Source: Zygnema cylindricum
Taxonomy: Eukaryota > Streptophyta > Zygnematophyceae > Zygnematales > Zygnemataceae
DNA: 64,000 nucleotides
Direction of reading: 5' to 3'
Assembly (NCBI GenBank): GCA_037447655.1
Contig: JBBHKE010002789.1
Span: forward strand, 62,001 to 126,000
The notes beneath the pieces were generated by a model. The model saw nothing but the letters and a program-made list of their open reading frames with translations. It searched no databases and had not been told where the DNA came from. The position numbers and the translations under genes were made by a program. This document shows positions 23,173-34,503 of the stretch, in pieces (the first letter of the stretch is position 1; each line of letters begins with the position of its first letter).

Positions 23173-24644
23173 TTAGTGTGACGTTCCATCGGGCGAAAAG
23201 TGGCGTAGTTTATAGAAATCCGCGACCTTCCGTACTCGATCGTACCGCCTATTTTGTTTTTATACGAAAAACAACATTACAGAGAATCGTGCAAGTACTC
23301 TCCGAAGGTCTTGGAGGTAATACTGGCTGTCGGATGTTCATCTGCGAGGAGTTCGTTTCATTTTTTTTCGTAATTGTCAACCCACCTCGATGAGGTGGGT
23401 TGGCAGATACAGAAAAAAAAAATCGTAACACGCTAGACGATTAAGCTACGTGTCATGCTGTAAAACCAACGAAAAATCTTGAGATTTGCACATGACACGC
23501 CCTTTCCAAAATACAACCGGAAATAAAAACGAAATTTTGTAACATTCCCCCGTCACGCGATATTCGGTAACTATTGTTCGTCACACTATTTCTCTTAAAG
23601 GACTTTCGTAATTTTCGAAAACTGAAACCCTAAAATATGAGCTGGCGTATTGACTAGCGTTTGCAAAAAGTATAAAAGTTTTGTCTTATGATTACTTCGT
23701 ACCCAGGTACATGGTACGCAAGTCAAAATTTGAAGTTAATTTTGTCGGTGATAAAAATCTGAAAGATATTCAATATTGGATCGTAACTTGCATGGCGCCA
23801 ATCTGTTTAAAACATGTGGCTTACAGACTCTACGTGATGGAACTTCGATTCAGGGTAACCTTCCATCAGGCGTTCCCAGTAATTGTACGGTCACGTTTAC
23901 CGGCAGTAAAATTTGTAACACCCTTCCATCAGGTCGTGCCAGTGAAGCTAAAATTGCTGACTTGTTAGATTGCGATTGGTACCACGTAGGACCTTGTTGA
24001 GCCGCCCGAGAATAATCATTTTTTCGAAAAGGACAAAATCGCAACTGCATATGTGTACGGATACACGCCGATTAAAATATCTTAGTAGCGTCACACTAAT
24101 GTACAATCTGAATGTTCTTAGGGTTGTCGTCGTACCAGCGGCCACGAAAACCGTTGCAAAATTTAAGTTTGTACAAATGTCGAAGAATGTACCATTTTGT
24201 ACGCGAATGCATTATCGCTGTACCAACTTGATTGTGCACATTTATGAAGGAGGCGTGACAGGATGTCCTACAGCCAAGATTTTGTCGTCGAACATGCTGG
24301 CTATGATGTCAGATGGTACACGCCATTTGCCACATGTAAGTTTATAGCTTCACGTTTGTCGTGGATCGAATATGATATTACAAGTGGACCAATACACGCG
24401 TCGTGTAAACGCTAACTCTCCTCATGAGGACAGTCGGAGGAGACTCGCCAGGTACTGGATAGAAGGGGCGTTTGCGTCGAGAATTCAAAATCGGACGGTG
24501 GGAGTTTTCGCCAAAAAGTCTGGAGAATCTTAACGAAGTTTTAGTAAAAATCTTTGTAAAAAAAAAGAAAAACAGTACGGTCTAGTACGAAAATGTACTT
24601 TCTCCAGTAAACAACCCCACTTTTCGCCTGATGGAAGGTTACCC
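23173..24644. mobile_element. candidate TIR element of unknown family
   Basis: GGGTAACCTTCCATCAGGCG at 23853-23872 is matched by its exact reverse complement at 24625-24644. A diverged copy of the same end, extended by GAAAAGTGG, sits at 23184-23210. So either a 0.8-kb or a 1.5-kb element could be drawn. TTAA lies next to both outer ends (23169-23172 and 24645-24648), as piggyBac-type insertion would leave. Inside are two short open frames (23681-23968, 23970-24347) with no recognised family. Confidence 0.45.
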
Positions 24645-24648
24645 TTAA

Positions 24649-25500
24649 TAGTGAGTTTAGAACTCAGATTACTAGATTAGATTCTTTTTTTAACTCGTTT
24701 CTAAAAAGTGAGTTAAGTTGTACGGATTGGCAGCAGAAGGAAAAAACTTCTGCAGAAATCCTTGGTTTTTTGTACGCCTTTATATAAATATAAATATATG
24801 ATTTTATCAAGAAAGGACAGATGGTGAGCCATAGGAGTACATGGGAACAACAAAAAATAAAGGAAGGAAAGTAAAAAGCGAAACTGAAAAACTGAATCCG
24901 GGTGAAAGCAAACAAAAAAAACCTGTCTGTATATATAAAAAAAAAAAAAAAAAAAATTTTTAAAATTTTATTTATCTATTTTTTTATATAATATGCTATT
25001 TTAGCGAAAAAGTCAAATTGTCTAATACGCCACGTACGCCGTGATTTTCGTTCCGTGACTTAAAGGTAGACGCCGCAAAATGTAACCGACAAAAAAATAC
25101 TAATTCTGAAATTGTAATGATTAATTATTTGGGGTATGGTTACACGAGGAGGTCTTTGTAATAGTACGGACAACAAAATTTATGTATTACAGAGGCCTCG
25201 GGTACACCGCGTATCTTTTGTCAAAAAGTTTTACATAAGTGTTCTGATATGAGTGGTTCCACGTAGGCTGACTACCAAATCTCAAAAATCATCGAATACC
25301 TGGAAACCGAACTTTTTCGTCTGGAAAATCGTACCTGCGTGTGACGTACGTGTACTTCACAAGTGTACCTCGTCAATGTACCTCAGAGATCTCCTTCACT
25401 CTGCTGACTTTCAGGAAAAACCTGTATTTCTTTCCGGCAAAGATTTTACAGTCACTTTGTTCGAAGTCACGAGACTTTGAAAACCTGTGGGATTTTTTTT
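24649..25500. other. no gene seen
   Basis: AT-rich with A and T homopolymers. No frame, RNA gene or repeat is supported. Confidence 0.4.
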
Positions 25501-25509
25501 TTTTTTTTT

Positions 25510-25645
25510 TTTTAAGCTTCGATATATCGACGATACGATATATCGCGATAATTTGAAATTCGATATATCGAAGCGATATATCGATTATCGGGTACCTGAA
25601 ATTCGATATATATCGAATATCGGCAAACGGTCCTCGATACCCAAC
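25510..25645. repeat. TATCG-palindrome repeat cluster
   Basis: Dense CGATATATCG/GATATATCGA palindromes ending in CGATACCCAACAC. Relatives occur at 46.2-46.7 and 47.2-47.5 kb. Probably part of a MITE family; the matching other end was not identified. Confidence 0.5.
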
Positions 25646-25899
25646 ACTACTTATAACGATTCGCAGTGTAGCGTTACCGTCCCTCGGCAGGACGGACGGT
25701 CGTACCGCTGGCACAATGTAACGTTGCCGTCAACCATAGTTGTTCAAAACGTATTTTATGCACGTTTCGAACGCACGTACAATACGTAGAAACTGGAGAG
25801 GTCGATTTGAGAAAATCGTAAAAAACGTTAATGAATTTTTCCGTACAAATCCGTACATTTTTTAAAAAATGAATTGAACATGTACCGCAGTTTGTACGC

Positions 25900-26150
25900 T
25901 TTCCGTTAAATGAGCGGTGAAAAACAATATGTAAATAAATAATTATCAAACTCCACGAACGTATCGAAACATCTACATCAACTGGTTGAGGACAAACGTA
26001 CAAATATGTTCTATACGCCTTAAATAGCCGCGGGTTCAAATCTCGCGATATTATTTTTTATCATAATAAAATTGCCTGTCCTTCACAGACAGGCAGCCAT
26101 GGCCTTCTCTCTCTACCTCTCTGAGAGCATGCAACTTCAAAAAAACAAAG
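25900..26150 (-). mobile_element. decayed LTR fragment of the same copia group
   Basis: Keeps, in the order seen in LTR A3 and B: ATAAATAATTATCAAAC, a tRNA-like module, then GGCAGCCATGG. The rest is unrecognisable and no internal region is attached. Confidence 0.5.
25972..26050 (+). other. tRNA-like module in the decayed LTR
   Basis: D-arm-like TCAACTGGTTGA at 25978-25989. The T-arm GCGGG-TTCAAAT-CTCGC at 26030-26046 has five pairs (one G-T) and the canonical TTCAAAT loop. AACGTA/TATGTT between them can form a short hairpin. This is the best box B in the window. Confidence 0.5.
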
Positions 26151-27415
26151 TTTAGGCCATATGCAGATTCCATTTTTCATCATTCAACATTGCACGACGT
26201 AACACATTGATAAAAAAACAAAAACAATCACATTAGAACAAAAAAAATAAAACATATATGTCCTTTAACTATTTTTACTCTAAATCTTCTTCCCCTACAA
26301 CGAATTATGTGATTTTTCGCGTTCAGCTGTTCAAGTAATAATGGCGGCTTCTTTTCGAAATTTGAAGAAGACGCCCGTACAAAATTTGAACTCACGGCGC
26401 TCAAATAGTGTGACGCCGCAACGTCTCTTTTTGGAAATATTTGTAGACGTCACATTATTTTCCCGTACAATCCATGTACATTCTGTTCGGTTTACTGAAC
26501 AGAAAGTACGGATACATGCTTTGAATCTTTTTTGTAAACAATCTAACAATTACAGTATTTTGTGTATTAGTTCCCGTAAAATGTCAGTTTCAGTTTACAG
26601 TAGACGTTTTTTTGCGTATTTTTGAAAAGTCACGTACAATACGTAGAAACTGGAAAAAATGAAAAAATTGCGCGTATTGAACAACTAGGCCGTCAACTGA
26701 CTCTACGAACGACTACAGGAAAAGGTACGGGACCATCCAGGGAAAAGGTACGGGTGTTCGTTTTTTGCAACGGGCATGGAAAACGGGCATGAAAAAAGGG
26801 TGTAGAAAATGGGCATGAAAAAAGGGCATGAAAAACGGGCATGATAAACTGGACAGGGTACATGCCCGTTTAACGGGCGTTGATTTACTTGTTTTTTTCA
26901 AAAGCCCCCCCGAATCTTAAGTACGATTTCTGGTACGATGTTTCGTAATAGATCTGTAATTCTGTACGAATCCCCACCCACCAAATATATCGCAATTGAT
27001 TTTGCTGGTTCCGGAGCGATATATTGGACCCCCAGACCCCCAGAATGTCGAATTGATCGCTGTTGACATATCAAACGTTAAAGGCCCGGATGTTCGCTTC
27101 CAGTATTCCGTTCCACATTTTTGAGGGCGCGTCAGTTTTGCAAGAGCGATCTGCGGTGATAGCCGCCGGTGTCGCAGCCACACGGTCACGAGCAACACAT
27201 ACACTTTGATGATATAAGCTCAGACACATGTAGCATAAAATTGAACAGTCAAATGCAGTGTGAGCATCTGCAAGCATGTAACTCACCATTATTTAGCAAA
27301 CACCTTTAACACGGTGTGCTACAGACTTTTAGTTCAGCAGATTGATTTTAAATCTCCTTTTGATCAAAATCTCCCGCTGTTCAGCATCTTTGTCTTATGC
27401 AATTTTTGTCAGAAA
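26151..27415. other. upstream region of the helicase gene; minisatellite and repeat
   Basis: Contains a 15-16 bp GGGCATGAAAAA-type minisatellite at about 26765-26850 and a repeat segment at 26985-27040 (GGAGCGATATATTGG) shared with 46.66 and 47.41 kb. No promoter element could be assigned with confidence. The stretch just before the ATG (27260-27415) is open but looks like 5' leader. Confidence 0.45.
26765..26850. repeat. minisatellite GGGCATGAAAAA
   Basis: About six imperfect units, followed by an inverted partial unit CATGCCCGTTT near 26862. Confidence 0.75.
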
Positions 27416-30400
27416 ATGGAGGCTGTTAAGAAAACTCGAATTTCCAATTCTAACGAACAGTCGGCCAATAAACGTGTTTGTACTCCTAAGTCTTCAAATA
27501 GTTCAGCGGTACAAGTTCCGAGGACCCCTGATCTGAACGTGCCGGCATATATTAAATTTGCAGACAAGGCTGATTCGGTTGTTTCTTGCAATGAAGCGAT
27601 GCATGACCAGTCTGTCCCATTTAGTGCATCCAACTATGGACTCCCCAAAGTCTTGGAAGACCTGTACCGAAAGAGGGGTAAGTCCTCCAATTCTGACATT
27701 ATATGCTTTTTCTTGTTTATCGGAAAATTGTTTGAATAAAGAGCCAGTCAAGCAGTGAATGTAGCTTGACAGTGATTGTTAATAATACTGACACTGGCAT
27801 GAATAAAACCATGGTATAAAGCACTTTGCTACAACATATGACATCAGGTTAGCCGGAGCGTATAATGTCTTTCACTACTGATGCTGATTTTCTAATTTGC
27901 TGGTCTACATTTCGTTAAGTGTTATGTTCTTTCCTAACTGGAAAACTACTTGCCGCATTTCAGGGCTTACAAAACTTTACGGCTGGCAACATGAGTGCCT
28001 TCAGGATTCAGATGTGGTCGAAAAAGGAATGTCGTTTGTATACAGCGCTCCGACAGGTAATTATATTGGTACTTTCTTAATGTTAACGTGGGAGCATGTG
28101 CAACCGCCTGCTACGGGAAGCGACTGATTTCCCATTTCTGTGTGGTGTGCGTTGCAACTTGACTCCAGGTGGAGGAAAATCACTGGTGGTAAGATCTGAG
28201 GTCACTTCCTCGTTTTTATGCTCTCATGAGAACTGACAGGCCTATGGCGAAAAAAGCAGTAAAAAGGGCACATGAGGAGTACGGACCATAGTTGTCTGCA
28301 CTGGTCGTTTGGACAGGCAACATTCCTAGTTACCTTGCTTCTGTGGTGCAGGCTGAGATGTTGCTGTTGCGAAAGCTCTGCCTGTGTAAGGACAAGATTA
28401 ATGCAATCCAGCTACTGGTTTTGCCATTCATCAGCATTGTCAACGAGAAGGCTCAAGAGATGGAAACTTCAGCGGCAAGCCTGACTTTTGGTGTCCAGGT
28501 CTGTTAGTTTCTTGGAAGCTGACACACATGAGCTGCAGCATGCATTGCTATAATACGCTCAGGTAATGCATCTCATTTGACGATCATTTGCTGTGCAGAG
28601 GTATTATGGAAGCCAAGGGATGATTCCTCCACTACCTGGTCCTCATCTCTGTGTCTGTACCATGGAAAAGGTGAGCGGCTGACAACCATGTACAAGAGTG
28701 ATTACTGCTCCTCCTGCTTTTCCCTCTATAGGCCTGTAAATGATTTCACATGCAGTGACTTCACACATAAGAGTATGCGCAGGCCAACAACATTATTAAC
28801 AGTCTTTTGGAAGAAGACCGTTTGGACGAACTTGGTATCGTTGCAGTTGACGAGATTCATTTGATTTCAGATGCTGAAAGAGGTAGACATTGTTTCTACC
28901 ATGATTACTAAGTTTCCATGAAATCCTCGTTCTTTTTGGAATTTCATTCAGAAGGTTAGAGCTACACTCATATTCCTCCTCCCTGTGTGCAAGAGAGTTG
29001 CAATTGATCCAAAATTTTCCACACTGCAGATGCTATTCTTACCAGATGATTATAGGACGTTTTGCATCTGTGTTCTGGCAGGAAACATCCTCGAAACAAT
29101 GTTGGTGAAGCTCTTATGCGCCAGGCCCCCTCTATGCAACAGACGTGTGCAGATCATCGGTATAGGCCGCACTCATATTACATGCATTCCAAAACTTTGG
29201 CTGTTGATCTTCATCGAATCACTTTGACAGAAATGAAGGCGGTAGACCTGTCTATTCAACCAAAAAAAAAATGTTACACTTGTTGGATTATGGAAAAAAA
29301 ATGTTAACAACACTTTCAGTTCACTGAAATCTTTTATTCCTTTGTAACAGGTATGTCCGCCACCATACCAAACCAAAAAGATATAGCTAACTGGCTCACC
29401 GCGAAACTGTATAAATCTGAGAAACGACCGACAACCCTTCACGAGTATCTAAAAATTGAAGGCCGCGAAGGCACCATGCTAAAAGGTATTGCTGCTTGTA
29501 ATTCATCATTATGAATGTCGATGTCAAAAAAAAAAAAAACATCGGAGTTTGCTGTAAAATATAAAAGCAGTAGTAGGAAACTGGTGTGTTGATTGACTGC
29601 TATTTTATCTGTTCACATTCCCTGCAGAGTTTGTGATTGACTCCAACATTTCGGAACCTCCATGGAAGAAGAGCGCGAGGATCACTCAAACTGAAGACTT
29701 TCATTTCTATGCTTCATCGGTGAGTATAGACATCTGTTTCATCATCATAAAGCAGGGAGCATTTCAAGTTTCTATTATAGAAATATACAGTTTACAATAT
29801 GAGGTGTTCGTTCTCGAATAAAATATGAGTGTCATGAATTGCTATGGAGCTGTCCATTGTTGACATGAGTTATGTGAAATTTAAGAGAAAGACACAGAAA
29901 GAGAAATTATATAACACGTGAAGTGAAGTAAAATCTTAGATGATGGTTGTTCACGTGTGAAGAGTTCCTCGGCATCGACTCTAATATTTTGTCCAACGAG
30001 ACAAGGAACGCAAACGTTCGCTGTTCAACTTGCTTATTTTCTGTCAGCAATATGTAACAACGACCAGGATGAAGAGGTGAGTCGCTATCAATCTTGCGGC
30101 GTTGAAGGGAAACAATTCAAGCGTCAGACAGACCTAAAAGTGAACAACAACCTTCTAAGCAGAAAACTGAAGCTATGGTGAGCTTGATGACCCCTGTACT
30201 GTGGTGAAGCCACTGTGATCATTAGTTCTTCAGATGCCATCCATATCTAGATATCTGAGGAAAGTTAGGACCGTATGGTCTTTGAGTACAATAGCTGTTT
30301 TCTTATGTTGCCAGTGATTCTCTGAAAATATGGGGTTTATCCCACCTGTTTGAAGATCGCACGAGATTTGAAAATTTTGCTGACCAGTTGCTTGAAGCCG

Positions 30401-33400
30401 AAGTAAATTGTCATGCACATGGTTTGTCGTATAGTTAGGGCCTTTTCCAGAGCCGCCGGGTGTAACACTACAGGAGTTGTTTTCAGAATGTTTATGCATA
30501 TGATGACAACGATGATGATGATGGAAGCTGTGTCATGCAAGAAGTTGTGAACTTGATAACAGATACCAAGCGTGCAAGTGATAGCAGCACTGACAATCAC
30601 CTGCAGAAGTCACTTGTGTGTGAACTGTTTGAAACCGGAAAGCAGAAAATCAAGCCCTTTCTGAGGCATGTAGATTGATCAGGGAGTCTCAATTTTGTGT
30701 CACCAACCCTGAAAGAGAATCCAGAGGATATAAAGACAAGATCATGCTGCCCTTTGCCGAAGTGAAGCCTCTCAACCATTTGTTAAATAATGCTATTGGA
30801 ATTAAGTAGTATGGCTGACCATATCTTTGGAACTAGTGCGCCTGAATGAAAATTCCTTACTATGCCATGGCAGGTGCAGGCAAAGAGGCAGTCTCTTGCT
30901 GACGAGCTACAAGATAGTCAACATGGTGACAATGTTCTTCACAAGTAAGGAATTATTTTGATAATCCAATTGCTCCTGTTGATGGGTATACTGCCTGCAT
31001 ATGAAATAAGTTTAGCCACTTCTGTGATGTAAACAGAACTTTGCTAGAAGACTTCGTTCATTGTGAAGAGGACAATCACTAAATTGTACCATAGTGGGAA
31101 CAAGACACTGACATGGGAACATCAGTAAGATCTGTGCCTGTTAAATCGTATACAATTGTGAAGCTCTCATTTGCTCTATTTGACTTCGCTAGCTGCTCGT
31201 ACCGCAGGATTGTGCTGCAAGCTGGAGTGGCATACCATCATGGAGGTAATGTGCGTTCCTGCAACGCATTCCCATGCAACATCCGATGGTTGGGAGAGGC
31301 TTTCATGTTAACGGACACGTGGCCTAACTGCAGGTCTAAATTTAAGTGAGCGTGAAGTGATCGAGAAAGGCTTCAAGTCTAGAGTAATCAAAATTCTTTG
31401 TGCAACGTCAACACTGGCAATTGGTGAGTGCTGAACAACCTATGCCTCATAAGACTCTTTCGCCGCATTTTAGCACTTTCAATCTTCCTGCGAAGGGCTC
31501 ATTAAGGCCTTTTGCGTTGCGTAAATTACCTGGAACTTATGCAGGAGTTAACCTGCCTGCAAGGAGAGTCATTTTAAAAGGGGTCATGGTGGGACGAGAA
31601 AAAATGAAGGCAAGCCAGTATCACCAAATGATTGGAAGAGCTGGGAGGGTAAGTTGTGAAAAGCTACGAAGGTAAGTTGTCGACGGGAAACAATGAGTAC
31701 ACTTAGGTTTTGGAGGCACTGTGTTTAGGAATGACAAATGACTCAAGATTTTTTTTTACAGGAAAAAGTTGTCGCTAAAAATTCTTCCAAAACTCTTTCA
31801 TTGGTGCAGCCAGGATTGGATCCATATGGTGAATGCTATCTTGTGGTAAAAGAAAAGGACTGGCTGAGTGCAAAGAACTTGATGACAGAACCTCTACCAG
31901 ATTGCAAATCATCTCTTAACGAAGATGATGGGAGCTTCATCCGTTTGTCTCTTGAGCTTGTCTGTTGTAGGCTCGCCACGACGGTAAGTTCCAATACAGA
32001 TCATGTGAGGAAATTTCTTTGGAAAGCTCTATGTGGAGTAGATTCCAGGTTCTGCTCAAACTATGAACATATTTCTAAGGAAAAGTTGTTACTGACACCT
32101 TTGCTGAACACGACACTCGAGGTGGCCATGGCTTCTTTTAGACTCGAGAACTGCAGGATTGTCTACAACATTCCTATCTTGCAGTTCACATCCCAAATGT
32201 CGACATCAAAGCTCGTGTCCTGAAGGCTGTTCAATACCTCCTGACAAAGGAATTTTTGACTGAAAGTCAAGATGGACTACTTGTGCCTTGCCCACTTGGC
32301 AATGCAACTTTCAAGTCATCCTTTGGAGTCGAGGTTGAACTGTTTACCCTATAACCTGCCATAAAGTTCTAAGTGCAGGAATAAAATCATCGTGGCTGGA
32401 CAATCTAGTAGCTAATGGCTTGTTATATTGGAAACAGGCGGCACTCATTGTGAGAGACCAGCTCGGAGCAGCTCAAAAAAGTCTTGTAATTTCAAATGAC
32501 CTTGTAAGCTGAACAACTTCGTACTTCATTCATACTACTTCATACTGCATGCTTCTGAAAATACGGATATCTACAGCCTCGTACTATGTAACTTGGGCGT
32601 TCATGTACTGATGTTGCCTTTACACTTGGTATTCATGCAGCACATGGTGTATCTAACGACTCCCGTGTCAGGGCTTCCAGAACCAGATTGGATCCAGTAT
32701 CCTTCTTCAGAACTGATGCAAACTTTGGCATAGGAAAAAAGTGCCCATCTCGCGTATCACAAAATGATCACCATAATAGTGACAGCTATCCTTGACTATC
32801 CTGTCTCGCAAGATTCATTCAGCTCTTTCTTAAACTCAAAGATGAGCACCTCCAAGTTGCCAAGGCTGTTGGTGTTACAGGCAGGTTTCTTCAATTGAAA
32901 GGTACAAGGCACAACGAACTCCTTTTAAACATAGTGTCTGTTGACCTTTACCTTGCATGCTGGCTCATTGGAGGTTATGCGAGCAGGTATGGGTTCATTA
33001 CCCAGCAATGGATCAAGCGGCAAGGATCAGTTCAATGCAAAACGTTTTTGGGCTGCCTTACTCCTCCATGATGCCATTCTTGAAGTACCATTTGCCGATT
33101 TGACGAGCAAGTACAATGTTACATGCGGTTCAATTCAAGCTCTTATGTCTAATGGTGAGACCAAAAAATCACCATCGATGACTTTGATTTTACAACTGTG
33201 GTCCAACTACCGAAAATCTGAGAAGTTGCATTGTAACATCTGTTCAGCACTGCAAGTGATTACTTTGTGACTTTGTAATCTGTATCGATCGTGTTGCAGC
33301 TTCCTATTTTGCCTTTTCTATGGTGGGATTCTGCAAAGCGATGGGCTGGTGGGCGCTGGAGCTAATCATTGCAAATTACATTTCCAGGCTAGGTAAGAAC

Positions 33401-33929
33401 ATTTCAACAGAAGAAATGATTCAGAATTTATTAGAGTTGTCAACGGGAAGGTTGGCTTAAAAAAAAAGCGCCGTGAAACCCAGTACAGTTACTAAAAAGT
33501 CGTTCCTTATTCGTCATTAACAGGTGCGGGCGTGAAATCAGATTTAGTGGAGCTTGTTGAAGTTCCTCTAGTAGGAGCAAAACGAGCACGAGCTCTGTAA
33601 GTTAGTGCACCATATGTGTGTGCTCATGGAGCTCCACTAGTAAACCTTTGCTGTGCTACCTACCTTTACATGCAGAGCACTAATGACTCTTGCTGTACAG
33701 ATATACTAACAAAAAATGTATATGCAGGCATATTGCTGGTATACGGACAGTGGAGGCCTTGGCTCGAATGAAACCAGAACAGCTCATTTGCTCCGTTCGC
33801 TCTGCACTTGGGCCTTACCCCATGCGCACAGCAGTGGATATCATAAGACATGCGAAAAAGGTCTTGCAAACGAAAGTAGAAGAACTGAAGAATACTGCGC
33901 GATGCCTGTCAGAAGTGGATGGCAGCTGA
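27416..33929 (+). CDS. HELQ: HELQ/Hel308-type DNA helicase, 24 exons
   Basis: Predicted superfamily-2 3'-5' DNA helicase; the HELQ family acts in repair of stalled forks and crosslinks in the nucleus. Exons: 27416-27677, 27964-28056, 28169-28188, 28352-28498, 28599-28670, 28783-28882, 29082-29159, 29351-29485, 29628-29719, 29963-30076, 30487-30669, 30874-30944, 31208-31245, 31334-31423, 31545-31648, 31810-32032, 32185-32333, 32438-32503, 32641-32696, 32813-32901, 32987-33154, 33300-33392, 33524-33596, 33728-33929. They sum to 2718 bases with matching phases (905 residues). Motifs: Walker A APTGGGKSLV (Lys about 122), DEIH (221-224), GMSATIPN, LIFCPTR, TSTLAIGVNLPARR, QMIGRAGR (526-533). The winged-helix, ratchet and C-terminal HhH parts follow (PDWIQF, KRFWAALLL, VPLVGAKRARAL, IRTVEALARMKPEQL). 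The stop comes right after the HhH domain with no polymerase domain, which favours HELQ over POLQ/TEBICHI. Least certain are the exon 10 start, the acidic exon 11 and the exon 16 donor. Start chosen at MEAVKKTRISN. Confidence 0.88.
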
Positions 33930-34503
33930 CATAACTAGCACAACCTGGAAAACTTTGGCCCGAAGAATAACTTATTGCCACCTTCAACAGTTTAGGAAAC
34001 AAATAATGTGCTGATTTGGACAAACTGTAACATTTTACACTGCTGTCAATAGAATAAGTGAACGTGTGGCTATCTTCCACTAGGACATAGGAAAAGTGCA
34101 CTTGATTCACATTAAAGCGAGTGGTTGAATATATGTTTGTCTATCAGATGGTCTGCTTGCTAAGAAGCGATGCTACTCAGAAACATCAAATGTGCACCTT
34201 ACGTGGCCCATACTGTTTATATGAAAGGCAAATCAATGGAACATCGCTGATTATGAGAACCATCCAATGAATGTGTGGTTGACACAAAGCTTAACGCAAC
34301 ACAGAGGTAGCCAGATTTTATTATGCACAGCTTAACTTCATGTCTTACAGGTGGAAACCTTATCGTGGAAGAATCATTATATATACCCAAGCTGACACTA
34401 GACAAATCAAAGATGCCATTATCGCCTCACACTCTCAGCCCCTCTCTGGCACTAGGTTACCATACCTATTCCATATAGTTTGTTTGCGATGACGTGAAAG
34501 CTT
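33930..34503. other. convergent intergenic region
   Basis: 574 bases between the helicase stop and the YbeY-HAD stop. It must hold both 3' UTRs. No canonical AATAAA or RNA gene was seen. Confidence 0.5.

Noticed and set aside
31984-32184. Strong-looking GTAAGT donor at 31984 in the helicase gene
   Set aside because: Using it leaves the next acceptor (32185) out of phase. Reading through to 32032 keeps the phase and adds residues that align with HELQ.
27416-33929. DNA polymerase theta (TEBICHI/POLQ)
   Set aside because: The frame stops after the HhH domain and no family A polymerase motifs follow in the next kilobases; motif-level similarity is closer to HELQ.
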